Shown one piece after another: positions 1 through 5,531 of a DNA stretch of 8,719 nucleotides; the first letter of the stretch is position 1; every line of letters begins with the position of its first letter. The notes under the pieces were generated by a model. That model searched no databases, was not told where the DNA came from, and worked only from the letters and a program-made list of their open reading frames with translations. Source of the DNA: an uncultured Fidelibacterota bacterium (GTDB taxonomy: Bacteria; Fidelibacterota; Marinisomatia; Marinisomatales; UBA1611); the NCBI GenBank assembly GCA_937893835.1, contig CALCSS010000115.1:1-8719 (forward strand). Direction: 5' to 3'. Both the position numbers and the translations under genes were made by a program.

Positions 1-108
1 CGAGCTTGCTGCACTCCAGGTGGTGTTGCTGGAAATGACACCGCTAACATCCGTGGATGAAACAAAAGAAAACAGAGTCAAAGCGGCTATGAATATTCTA
101 TTGAGCAT
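1..108 (-). CDS. Secreted protein, N-terminal fragment (signal peptide plus start of a possible beta-helix domain)
   Basis: This reading frame starts at ATG (106-108) and stays open for 36 codons until the window's left edge, so only the N-terminus is visible. Residues 1-18 form a clear signal peptide: M-L-N-R, then a hydrophobic run (IFIAALTLFSFV), then S-S-T as a plausible cleavage region. The mature start reads DVSGVISSNTTWSAASS. That wording resembles the 'SG.I.sNTTW' lead-in seen before right-handed beta-helix repeats in secreted proteins of FCB-type bacteria; this is recollection of a motif, not a search. The start is supported by a strong Shine-Dalgarno (GAGGGAG, 115-121) six bases upstream, and by an 11-base overlap with the end of the upstream lipoprotein gene, which suggests coupled translation. 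The function cannot be read from 36 residues. I am fairly sure it is a real exported protein and much less sure of the fold. Confidence 0.72.
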   Translation of the reverse strand, partial: MLNRIFIAALTLFSFVSSTDVSGVISSNTTWSAASS

Positions 109-646
109 TGACCACTCCCTCACCAAATCCCTTGATCTCTATGGAGTTGTCATCCGGGTCCACGAACTCACATGAAGCAACATCGAATGTCAGACTGGAC
201 TCGCCGTCCGTGGTCAACTGGAACACGATCGATGCCAGACTCCCCGTGCCCGATACAGAGACAGAGTCACTGCCCAGGAATGAGGTATTGATCTCGATGG
301 TCCCGGTCTCTGTGTCATTCTCAGCAACGAAGACCGGTGCCTGCAGGGCGTCAGCGAAGAACTCTCCCACGCTCATGGACAGTACGGACAGTTTGCTCTT
401 GTCGTAGGACAGTTTCACGTGGCTGCCCGCCAGGTTCTCAATATCGAGAACGAACACGTCAACGGCCTGGCTCGAGCCGAGGTCGATGCTGATGTCAATT
501 GGGTAGAATGTGAGCGCGGGTGTCTCGTAGGTCACCTCATCCTCATCCAGTGGATTGTCATAGACATCCTCCGGGGGTACGTCCTGCCCGCATGACATGA
601 GCGCCATTAGGGGCAGTAAAGTGAATATTACAAGTCTCTTTATCAT
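98..646 (-). CDS. Lipoprotein with a cohesin-like beta-sandwich domain
   Basis: A 182-residue outer-envelope lipoprotein. The N-terminus (MIKRLVIFTLLPLMALMSC) is a type II signal peptide with lipobox L-M-S-C; Cys19 would be lipidated, and the +2 residue is Gly, not the inner-membrane retention Asp. An acidic, proline-containing linker follows (about 20-42). Residues about 46-182 look like a cohesin-type domain: a 'VFVLDIENLAGSHVKLSYD' strand pair, 'LSVLSMSVGEFF', a 'GTIEINTSFLG' strand, 'GTGSLASIVFQL', then a final 'FVDPDDNSIEIKG' segment. Cohesin-like domains bind dockerins in cellulosomes but are also common on surface proteins with no cellulosome. The start used is the ATG at 644-646, which overlaps the previous stop as ATGA and has GGAGA eight bases upstream; an in-frame ATG at 661 adds five residues but has less support. 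The gene sits between a CsgG-like protein and a secreted protein. The specific ligand is unknown. Confidence 0.78.
   Translation of the reverse strand: MIKRLVIFTLLPLMALMSCGQDVPPEDVYDNPLDEDEVTYETPALTFYPIDISIDLGSSQAVDVFVLDIENLAGSHVKLSYDKSKLSVLSMSVGEFFADALQAPVFVAENDTETGTIEINTSFLGSDSVSVSGTGSLASIVFQLTTDGESSLTFDVASCEFVDPDDNSIEIKGFGEGVVNAQ
115..121 (-). promoter_or_regulatory. Ribosome binding site of the secreted-protein gene
   Basis: On the minus strand the bases read GAGGGAG, followed by a six-base spacer and ATG. The site lies inside the 3' end of the lipoprotein gene. It decides the start of the partial downstream gene, which otherwise could be missed. Confidence 0.6.
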
Positions 647-2052
647 AGGTTCAGTCTCCATTCAAGTCTCGTCTGTTTCGTTAGAGGGTCATAGGCAAGC
701 CTCACAGGGAGACCTTGATCGCCACCATCTGCGAATGTGGGCCCGGTCAAAAACGCGTGCAGCGCGTTGACGACCCAGATCCCTGCGGCCGCGGATGAGA
801 AGAGCACCAGCTGGTCATTGGCCCCGTTCATGTCCGTCCTGGCCTGATCGACCAGGGCCTTGTAGCTGGCGATCTCAGCGGGCACGGTTGCGGCGTTATA
901 GTTTGCGAGCTGCGTATCGTACTCGCTCTGAAAGGTTGTGTAGTCTGAGTTGCTCTTTGCTGCCATTCCGATCAGGCCTGCTTCCAACAGCATGAACCCA
1001 AACCCTGACATCTTGCGACCGCTGTATAGCTGGCCAAATCCTGGAACCACGAGTGACCTGAACAATGCACCGCCCTTTGTCTTGCGCTTCGGTCCTGATG
1101 CTGCCGAGTAGTCCGGTATTCCCTGGTTGCGTCTTTTCTTGAGAGATCTCGGTATGTCCAGACCCAGAATGTCCCAGGCCAGGATCTCGATCTCCACGAT
1201 CAGTCCCTCGACCGCTCCGGAGTAGGTGATGCTCTTCATACTCTCTGCGGCGCCTGTGGCCACCGAGAACATCTTAGCGTCAATGGTGTAGGCGTTGCCC
1301 AGCTTACCGATCGCGCCTGATATCATGAACTCCACTCCCAGCATGGCACCGACCTCCGCCGCGCACTCGTCACTGGCACACTCTCCCGTTGCGAAGCCTT
1401 GCTCCTCCAGGACATCGTTCATGGTCCCGCGCTCGACCAGGACCACCTTCTGCGTTGAGGACAGGGACGTGGTAAACCGGTCCGTCAGTGTCTGCGCCTC
1501 TTGCATGGATATGCCGCGACCCTCGAAGTCCATGACGGCGACCGTGGTCTGGGCGTCCTTGCCGGCGCGCTTTAATTTTAGATTCCCTGGGGCCTCAAGG
1601 CCCGTGATCTCCCAGGCCAGGATCTGCATCTCCGTCAGCAGTCCTGATATGTCTCCCTCGAAGGATGCGTTCTTGGCCCTGACCGTCTCACCGGTCTCCA
1701 CCGAGAACATCTTACAGTCGATGGTGTAGGTCTTGCCCACCTTGCCGATCGTGCCACTGACCATGAACTGCACGCCCAATAGCTGTCCGACCTCCGCCGC
1801 ACACTCGTCGTTGGTACACCCGCTCTGCTGGAAGCCCTGCTCCTGCATGATCTTCTCTACCGCCTTCCGCTCGATGAGCCTGACGGCGTTGGTGTTTCCG
1901 ATCTCGGTCCTCATCCTCTCCGTGAGGGTCTGGACCTCCGCCGCGCTGACGTCCTGGGCCTCAAAGTCCAGGATCGCCACCGTGGGCTTTTCTGACTGGG
2001 CCATGATCGTTGCGGTGAGAAGGGTGATCAATAATGATGTCAAATATCTCAT
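643..2052 (-). CDS. Exported protein with two tandem CsgG/LpoB-like domains and a DUF5683-like membrane tail
   Basis: A 469-residue protein of unknown exact role. Residues 1-18 are a signal peptide (MRYLTSLLITLLTATIMA). Two homologous domains follow, about 23-152 and 170-297. Each has a 'VA(I/V)xDFE' first strand, 'ER' after the second strand, a 'C(x4)C-AAEVG-LLGV' block (Cys79/84 and Cys225/230), 'SGxIGKxGxxYTID' and 'ILAWxIxGL'. This is the pattern of the nucleotide-free TolB-N/CsgG/LpoB-type fold found in periplasmic and outer-membrane assembly proteins. The cysteine pairs may form disulfides (inference). Residues about 328-437 resemble DUF5683: 'RSLVVPGFGQLYSGRK' and then hydrophobic stretches near 350-365 and 415-437 that could cross or dip into a membrane. 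The start ATG (2050-2052) has AAGGA nine bases upstream. The stop overlaps the lipoprotein start as ATGA. It is the first well-supported gene of the envelope operon. Confidence 0.8.
   Translation of the reverse strand: MRYLTSLLITLLTATIMAQSEKPTVAILDFEAQDVSAAEVQTLTERMRTEIGNTNAVRLIERKAVEKIMQEQGFQQSGCTNDECAAEVGQLLGVQFMVSGTIGKVGKTYTIDCKMFSVETGETVRAKNASFEGDISGLLTEMQILAWEITGLEAPGNLKLKRAGKDAQTTVAVMDFEGRGISMQEAQTLTDRFTTSLSSTQKVVLVERGTMNDVLEEQGFATGECASDECAAEVGAMLGVEFMISGAIGKLGNAYTIDAKMFSVATGAAESMKSITYSGAVEGLIVEIEILAWDILGLDIPRSLKKRRNQGIPDYSAASGPKRKTKGGALFRSLVVPGFGQLYSGRKMSGFGFMLLEAGLIGMAAKSNSDYTTFQSEYDTQLANYNAATVPAEIASYKALVDQARTDMNGANDQLVLFSSAAAGIWVVNALHAFLTGPTFADGGDQGLPVRLAYDPLTKQTRLEWRLNL
655..659 (-). 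promoter_or_regulatory. Ribosome binding site that decides the lipoprotein start
   Basis: GGAGA on the minus strand lies eight bases before the ATG at 644-646. It also lies within the extra codons that would be added by the alternative ATG at 659-661, so it favours the shorter protein, whose Lys-Arg then sits directly before the hydrophobic stretch. Confidence 0.6.
1162..1983 (-). repeat. Internal tandem duplication of the CsgG-like domain, period 438 bases
   Basis: The two CsgG-like domains (codons about 24-151 and 170-297) align at a constant offset of 146 residues. VAILDFE at 25 matches VAVMDFE at 171, Cys79/84 match Cys225/230, and GKVGKTYTID at 103 matches GKLGNAYTID at 249. The offset also shows in the DNA: CACCGAGAACATCTTA begins at 1260 or 1261 and again 438 bases on, near 1699, and TCCCAGGCCAGGATCT occurs near 1168 and near 1606. 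Retained DNA identity with no indels points to an in-frame duplication, or to later gene conversion between the halves. Confidence 0.8.
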
Positions 2053-2231
2053 GGGTTCGTTTCCTTGGTTTCGGGATCGAGCATCTTCGCCTGGGATTCG
2101 TGTCTGGGTAATGCTGCATGGGGGGCCAGCATACGATCTAAAGATAGACGTAGCCTGCTGTATGGGGCGCTGACACCCTCATGCTCAATTCTTGTGTGTA
2201 TTGATACCATGTCCGAGTTCTCTTTGCTCAT
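2049..2231 (-). CDS. Doubtful 60-residue leader reading frame
   Basis: An open frame of 60 codons from ATG at 2229-2231 ends in a TGA that overlaps the ATG of the CsgG-like gene as ATGA, the arrangement expected for translational coupling. Against it: I see no Shine-Dalgarno before its ATG, the protein (charged, no hydrophobic segment, no motif I know) does not look conserved, and the frame could be chance. If real it would be a leader peptide or upstream reading frame. I keep it only because of the exact ATGA junction and because it fills the leader. Confidence 0.2.
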   Translation of the reverse strand: MSKENSDMVSIHTRIEHEGVSAPYSRLRLSLDRMLAPHAALPRHESQAKMLDPETKETNP

Positions 2232-2258
2232 TTAGTGCGTGCTGCACCGATGGTATGG

Positions 2259-2279
2259 GACTGGTATTTTACCCCAGTC
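2259..2279 (-). repeat. Inverted repeat covering the candidate -10 element
   Basis: Arms GACTGG and CCAGTC are perfectly complementary around a nine-base loop. An alternative fold uses GGTA-AAA-TACC inside the four outer pairs. The element is the strongest short inverted repeat in the gap and sits across the candidate -10. That would suit an operator or, if transcribed from further upstream, a hairpin in the leader RNA. Confidence 0.45.
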
Positions 2280-2292
2280 TCTAATCGGTCAT
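2266..2292 (-). promoter_or_regulatory. Candidate sigma70-type promoter of the envelope operon
   Basis: On the minus strand, ATGACC (2287-2292) resembles a -35 and TAAAAT (2266-2271) resembles a -10, with a 15-base spacer, which is short. Transcription would begin near 2259 and give an untranslated leader of about 200 bases before the CsgG-like gene. The -10 match is five of six and the -35 match four of six. This is the best candidate in the gap but is not proven; FCB-type promoters often differ from this consensus. Confidence 0.3.
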
Positions 2293-2378
2293 GGTATGTG
2301 GATGTGGTAAATCAGTGATACAGCAGGCACTAACTTGCTAGAATGTACTAGATCAGTCTTAAATATTGTCCATAAGAA

Positions 2379-2400
2379 TGATTAATTTTTCATTAAATCA
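2379..2400 (-). terminator. Weak AT-rich hairpin at the cyclase stop codon
   Basis: The 22 bases starting with the cyclase TGA stop can fold into a stem of eight pairs (TGATT and AAT against ATT and AATCA) with a single-base bulge and a GAAAA loop. The stem has only one G-C pair and no clear run of T follows, so it is a poor intrinsic terminator. Its place at the very end of the signalling genes is the main argument for it. Confidence 0.25.
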
Positions 2401-4692
2401 TTTGGCTGTGAGCGCGGTCACACCGCCCCAATCCTCGGGGGGTGGATCGTTCTTGTATTGCTCACATCTTTCGGCATAGACCCTGCAGGGGTTGGTTTTC
2501 CTACCCGGGACCATTCGCTCGTGGGCCTCTAGGGATTCGAACAGGTCCCTGGCCCGGGCCCACTCCCTGTCCCTGTAGAGCGAGAGTGCCTCGGCAAATC
2601 CCGGTAGCAGCTCGTCCATGTGGTCCGGCTGCTCGCCCTTGAGTGATACGAGCTCGTAGGTGGTCACGGGCTCCTTCTTGCCTAGCACGATGATGCGGTC
2701 CATCTCCCTGACCACGACCCTCTCCTTGACAGCAGAATACGTGTCCTCTGTGATCTGGGTGTATATGCCGTAGTACCTGCAGGAGCTCTCGAGCCTCGCG
2801 GCCAGATTGACCGCGTCGCCCATCATGGTGTAGTTCATGCGCTGGTCAGATCCCATGTTTCCCGTGACCATGGGCCCCGAGTGGATCCCGATCCTGTTCT
2901 GCATGGTCCTGACGATCTCGGGCCACCTGTCCCCATCATCGATCCATTTTCCTCTCAACAGCTCAAGCCGTTCCTGTATCTCCAGCGCGGTCTTGCAGGC
3001 CCTGAGCGCGTGGTCGTCCAGGGGAACGGGTGCGCCGAAGAATGCCACGATCGCGTCCCCGATGTACTTGTCCAGTGTCCCCTGATTGTTCAGCAGGATC
3101 GTCGTCATGTCTGTCAGATAGATGTTCAAAAGTTCCACCAGGTCCGTTGCCGTGAGCTGTTCACTGATCGTGGAGAAGTCCTGGACGTCGGTGAAGAACG
3201 CGGTGTGAACGGCCTCGTCACCGCCCAGTTTCGGCTCTTCCTTGTCCTCCACCATCTGCTCGATCAGCTCTGGTGATATGTAGGTCCCGAACGTGTCCCT
3301 GAGGAAACGCTTGTCACGGTCCATGACCAGGAAGGTGAACGAGAACACGGACAACTGTGTCAGGGTGAGTGAGGCCATGGGCCTGACCACGTCCCACATG
3401 GTGCCGTGTGAGAGAAACTGTCCCGTGGTGTATACCACCCAGGCCATGCCAAAGATGATCAAAAGTCCAAATCCCCAGAAGGGTCTCCCGGGCACGCCAC
3501 AGACCATGCCCAGTACGCACGAGAGCACGACCATGGCCCAGAGGTTCGTTGATCTGGAGACGGGTCTCACAAAATCATCTTGGAGGATGCTGTGGATCAC
3601 GTTGGCGTGGATCTCAGGTCCGGGGAAGGACCTCTGGACCGAGGTACTCTTCAGATCTCCGAGTCCGGCCAGTGATGATCCGACGATGGCCACCTTCCCC
3701 TCCCAGTAGGAGGGGTCCAGCATCTCCGGGTCAAAGCAGTAGAGATAGGGTATGTAGGTAAAGGTCTTGAACGATCCAAAGTAATTGACAGGGATGCGTC
3801 CCTGGTCGTCAACGGGTATCTCCCTGACCGTGGCCCCGGTGGCATCGTTCAGCCGCAGCAGGTTGTGGTCAAGGTCATAGTCAAATCCATCCGGCGGGAT
3901 ATTCAGGATGTCCATCGCCGCGGACATGGTGATGCTCGGAAAGACGTCGCCCGATCCCTTGAAATGGATCGCGGTCGGGGCACGGCGGATGATCCCGTCC
4001 GTGTCCGGTGGAAAATTGGCTGCTCCCATGTGGTGGGAGGCGTTCAACAGGTCAAAGTGCAGGTTCCCGATGCGCTCGCCCGTGGGCAGACGCTCCGCGA
4101 CATGGGCGGGGAGGTCCAGGACGTGCGCCGCCGCGCCATAGGCACCTGGGATCGAGTCCATCGCATAGAGATAGTTCACCGTGTCCGGATGCTCGATGAC
4201 CAGGGAGTGGTGTACCTGGGGACTCTCGTAGGTGCTCTGGACCAGTCGATACGGGTCGTTATTGACAAGGTACTGGTCTGCGGCCTCCTGGAGGTCTGGC
4301 TGCGACCCCGATAGGCCAGACGCCAGAGCACCGACCAGCTCGTGCTCGTAGGTTGATTTGGGGTCAAAGATGATGTCAAACAGGATGGCACTGGGACCGC
4401 CCGATGCCAGCACATCGATCAACTGTCCGTGATAGGCGTGGGGCCAGTCGTAGTAGTTGCCCATGGCCTCGATCGAGCTGAGGTCTATGTCAACGATGAC
4501 CACCTGGTCGAGCGATCCCTCCTCACTGAAGGATGCCTTTGACCGCATCCGACCGTCGTAGGATCTCTGCTCGTAGCCCTCGATCAGTTCCGTGATGAAC
4601 GATCCGGGACTGCGGCTGGCAGAGTGAACGATGAACGACAACACGAGGCCCGCGACCAGGCCCACCAGAATTCTCTTTTGTCTATCGGACAA
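2398..4692 (-). CDS. CHASE2-domain class III adenylate cyclase, membrane bound
   Basis: This 764-residue protein is expected to make cAMP from ATP in response to an envelope signal. A membrane anchor lies at about 8-26. A CHASE2 sensor domain outside the inner membrane covers about 30-375, with the hallmark starts 'VVIVDIDLSSIE', 'ILFDIIFDP' and ends 'KVAIVGSSLAGLGD' and 'PGPEIHANVIHSIL'. Three membrane segments follow (about 384-400, 404-422, 433-456), then the cyclase domain (about 493-680). Metal ligands are Asp502 (FFTDVQDFS) and Asp546 (KYIGDA). Lys542 and Thr622 (NYTMMGDAVN) occupy the purine-specifying positions, and Asn629 and Arg633 are the transition-state pair. Thr instead of Asp at 622 is the class IIIb pattern. 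The C-terminal tail ending in DWGGVTALTAK is usual for this family. The start appears to be TTG (4690-4692) with no good Shine-Dalgarno; it keeps the basic residues before the anchor. It follows the FecR gene by 15 bases. Confidence 0.9.
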   Translation of the reverse strand: MSDRQKRILVGLVAGLVLSFIVHSASRSPGSFITELIEGYEQRSYDGRMRSKASFSEEGSLDQVVIVDIDLSSIEAMGNYYDWPHAYHGQLIDVLASGGPSAILFDIIFDPKSTYEHELVGALASGLSGSQPDLQEAADQYLVNNDPYRLVQSTYESPQVHHSLVIEHPDTVNYLYAMDSIPGAYGAAAHVLDLPAHVAERLPTGERIGNLHFDLLNASHHMGAANFPPDTDGIIRRAPTAIHFKGSGDVFPSITMSAAMDILNIPPDGFDYDLDHNLLRLNDATGATVREIPVDDQGRIPVNYFGSFKTFTYIPYLYCFDPEMLDPSYWEGKVAIVGSSLAGLGDLKSTSVQRSFPGPEIHANVIHSILQDDFVRPVSRSTNLWAMVVLSCVLGMVCGVPGRPFWGFGLLIIFGMAWVVYTTGQFLSHGTMWDVVRPMASLTLTQLSVFSFTFLVMDRDKRFLRDTFGTYISPELIEQMVEDKEEPKLGGDEAVHTAFFTDVQDFSTISEQLTATDLVELLNIYLTDMTTILLNNQGTLDKYIGDAIVAFFGAPVPLDDHALRACKTALEIQERLELLRGKWIDDGDRWPEIVRTMQNRIGIHSGPMVTGNMGSDQRMNYTMMGDAVNLAARLESSCRYYGIYTQITEDTYSAVKERVVVREMDRIIVLGKKEPVTTYELVSLKGEQPDHMDELLPGFAEALSLYRDREWARARDLFESLEAHERMVPGRKTNPCRVYAERCEQYKNDPPPEDWGGVTALTAK

Positions 4693-4707
4693 GGTGATGT
4701 TGCGCTC

Positions 4708-5451
4708 TTATTTTGCGTCCTGTTCCTTGTTCCACTTCACGAAGTCCAGTCCACCATCGGCGTCCTGGTCGAACTCGAACATGCTGTACTTGCCGTCCTT
4801 GCGAACGTTGATCTGCATCCCCTGGGCCAGCGTGACCCACTCCTCCAGCGAGACCTCATAGGGACCGGACACCTGGGTGGGTGCCTTGATCTCTGTCACA
4901 GGCCCTAGCTTGAAGGGTGTGTCCTTGGGGGTGAGCCCCTTGCGCTTTTCCCTTCTCTCCTCGATATAGTTCTTGGTCTGGTTCACGTCCACCTTGCCAT
5001 CATAGACCAGGACAGAGCTCTCGTCCTCTCCCGCCTTGGCGCGGTACTTCGTCCCCCGGATCGCGGCGACCGCAGTGGGCGTGCGCAGGTTGATGCTCTT
5101 CTTCTCACCGAACGCTGCCTTTGCCGACACCCACACGTTGCCTTTCTTGAGGTTTGCGTTGAATGACTTTGCCATGGGCTTGACATCGGCCTCATTGAGC
5201 TCCAGCTCGGAGTTCTCACTGATGCGTACCTTCCCCCCACCTGTGAGCGTGATCTCGCACCTGGACCTCGCCTGGGTCCGTATGACATTGCCCTCAAAGA
5301 CCTTTTGATTGGGCTTGGCCCGTTCCCACTCTCCCTCGGCCTGTGACACCTCCACCTTTCCAAGTGGGAGCGTGATCTTGCCGAAGGTCTGCTTGGCAGT
5401 GATGATGGAGAGTGACAGGGCCAGGGTGATGAACATTGATCGATATTTCAT
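4708..5451 (-). CDS. Exported FecR-domain protein
   Basis: A 247-residue protein with a signal peptide at about 1-20 (MKYRSMFITLALSLSIITA) and no further membrane segment, so it is probably periplasmic. Residues about 28-157 form a FecR domain: 'GKVEVSQAEGEW', 'VFEGNVIRTQARSRCEITL', 'VRISENSELELNE', 'KKGNVWVSA', then the diagnostic 'LRTPTAVAAIRGTKYR' and 'SSVLVYDGKVDV'. There is no cytoplasmic sigma-binding region of the kind seen in iron-uptake FecR, so this is the stand-alone exported type. The C-terminal 90 residues contain a lysine- and arginine-rich stretch (about 160-171) and no motif I recognise. ATG (5449-5451) has AGGAA nine bases upstream. The gene lies directly before a CHASE2 cyclase; FecR-CHASE2 cyclase neighbours recur in diderm bacteria, and a sensory partnership is inferred from that. 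Confidence 0.88.
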   Translation of the reverse strand: MKYRSMFITLALSLSIITAKQTFGKITLPLGKVEVSQAEGEWERAKPNQKVFEGNVIRTQARSRCEITLTGGGKVRISENSELELNEADVKPMAKSFNANLKKGNVWVSAKAAFGEKKSINLRTPTAVAAIRGTKYRAKAGEDESSVLVYDGKVDVNQTKNYIEERREKRKGLTPKDTPFKLGPVTEIKAPTQVSGPYEVSLEEWVTLAQGMQINVRKDGKYSMFEFDQDADGGLDFVKWNKEQDAK

Positions 5452-5531
5452 GGTAAATAATTCCTGAATTGATGAAATGAGCGAATTAATATAACACTAA
5501 AACAGTTGAAGATAGAATGGTCGGCATTGAC
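5452..5531 (-). promoter_or_regulatory. AT-rich gap with a possible promoter for the FecR-cyclase pair
   Basis: These 80 bases are the only real gap between ftsY and the cyclase. On the minus strand TATATT (5488-5493) matches five of six -10 positions, but no good -35 lies at the right distance. A 12-base inverted repeat (AATTC, two bases, GAATT; 5459-5470) overlaps the FecR ribosome binding site (AGGAA, 5461-5465) and could affect its access. No terminator with a T-run follows the upstream gene, so read-through from ftsY-rimO remains possible. Confidence 0.3.

Larger units (their letters stand above)
2204..2298 (-). repeat. CATACCAT repeats flanking the candidate promoter
   Basis: CATACCAT occurs on the minus strand at 2250-2257 and 2291-2298, 41 bases apart, and the inverted core ATGGTAT lies at 2204-2210. 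One direct copy touches the candidate -35 and the other sits at the expected start of transcription. Spacing near four helical turns would place both copies on one face of the DNA. Eight-base repeats can arise by chance, so the call as a regulator site is tentative. Confidence 0.3.
2053..2397 (-). other. Intergenic region and probable leader of the envelope operon
   Basis: This 345-base stretch separates the cyclase gene from the envelope operon and is visibly richer in A and T near the cyclase end. Reading along the minus strand, it holds an AT-rich hairpin at the cyclase stop, a promoter candidate (2266-2292) with a hairpin over its -10, repeats of CATACCAT, and then about 200 bases before the first well-supported start. 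That 200-base part contains several short inverted repeats: a 5-base stem with TCAG loop at 2165-2178, ATGCTG/CAGCAT arms at 2111-2132, and the palindromic ATCTAAAGAT at 2136-2145. I see no tRNA, CRISPR or recognisable riboswitch. Confidence 0.5.

Noticed and set aside
647..661. Alternative upstream ATG for the lipoprotein (five extra residues)
   Set aside because: The GGAGA ribosome binding site lies between this ATG and the next, and the ATGA overlap favours the ATG at 644-646.
1733..2173. Open plus-strand frame of about 146 codons opposite the CsgG-like gene
   Set aside because: It mirrors a well-supported minus-strand gene, has no recognisable motif, and its length follows from the GC-rich antisense frame.
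2881..4314. Several plus-strand frames opposite the cyclase gene (about 131 to 149 codons)
   Set aside because: The minus strand carries an unbroken protein with CHASE2 and cyclase motifs over this whole stretch; the opposite frames show no domain and no plausible ribosome binding pattern.
4983..5363. Arginine- and serine-rich minus-strand frame inside the FecR gene
   Set aside because: It is an out-of-frame reading of the FecR coding sequence with low-complexity composition typical of a shadow frame.
5510..5531. GGTC/GACC inverted repeat after the MATCAP-like stop as a terminator
   Set aside because: The stem is only four pairs and there is no following T-run.
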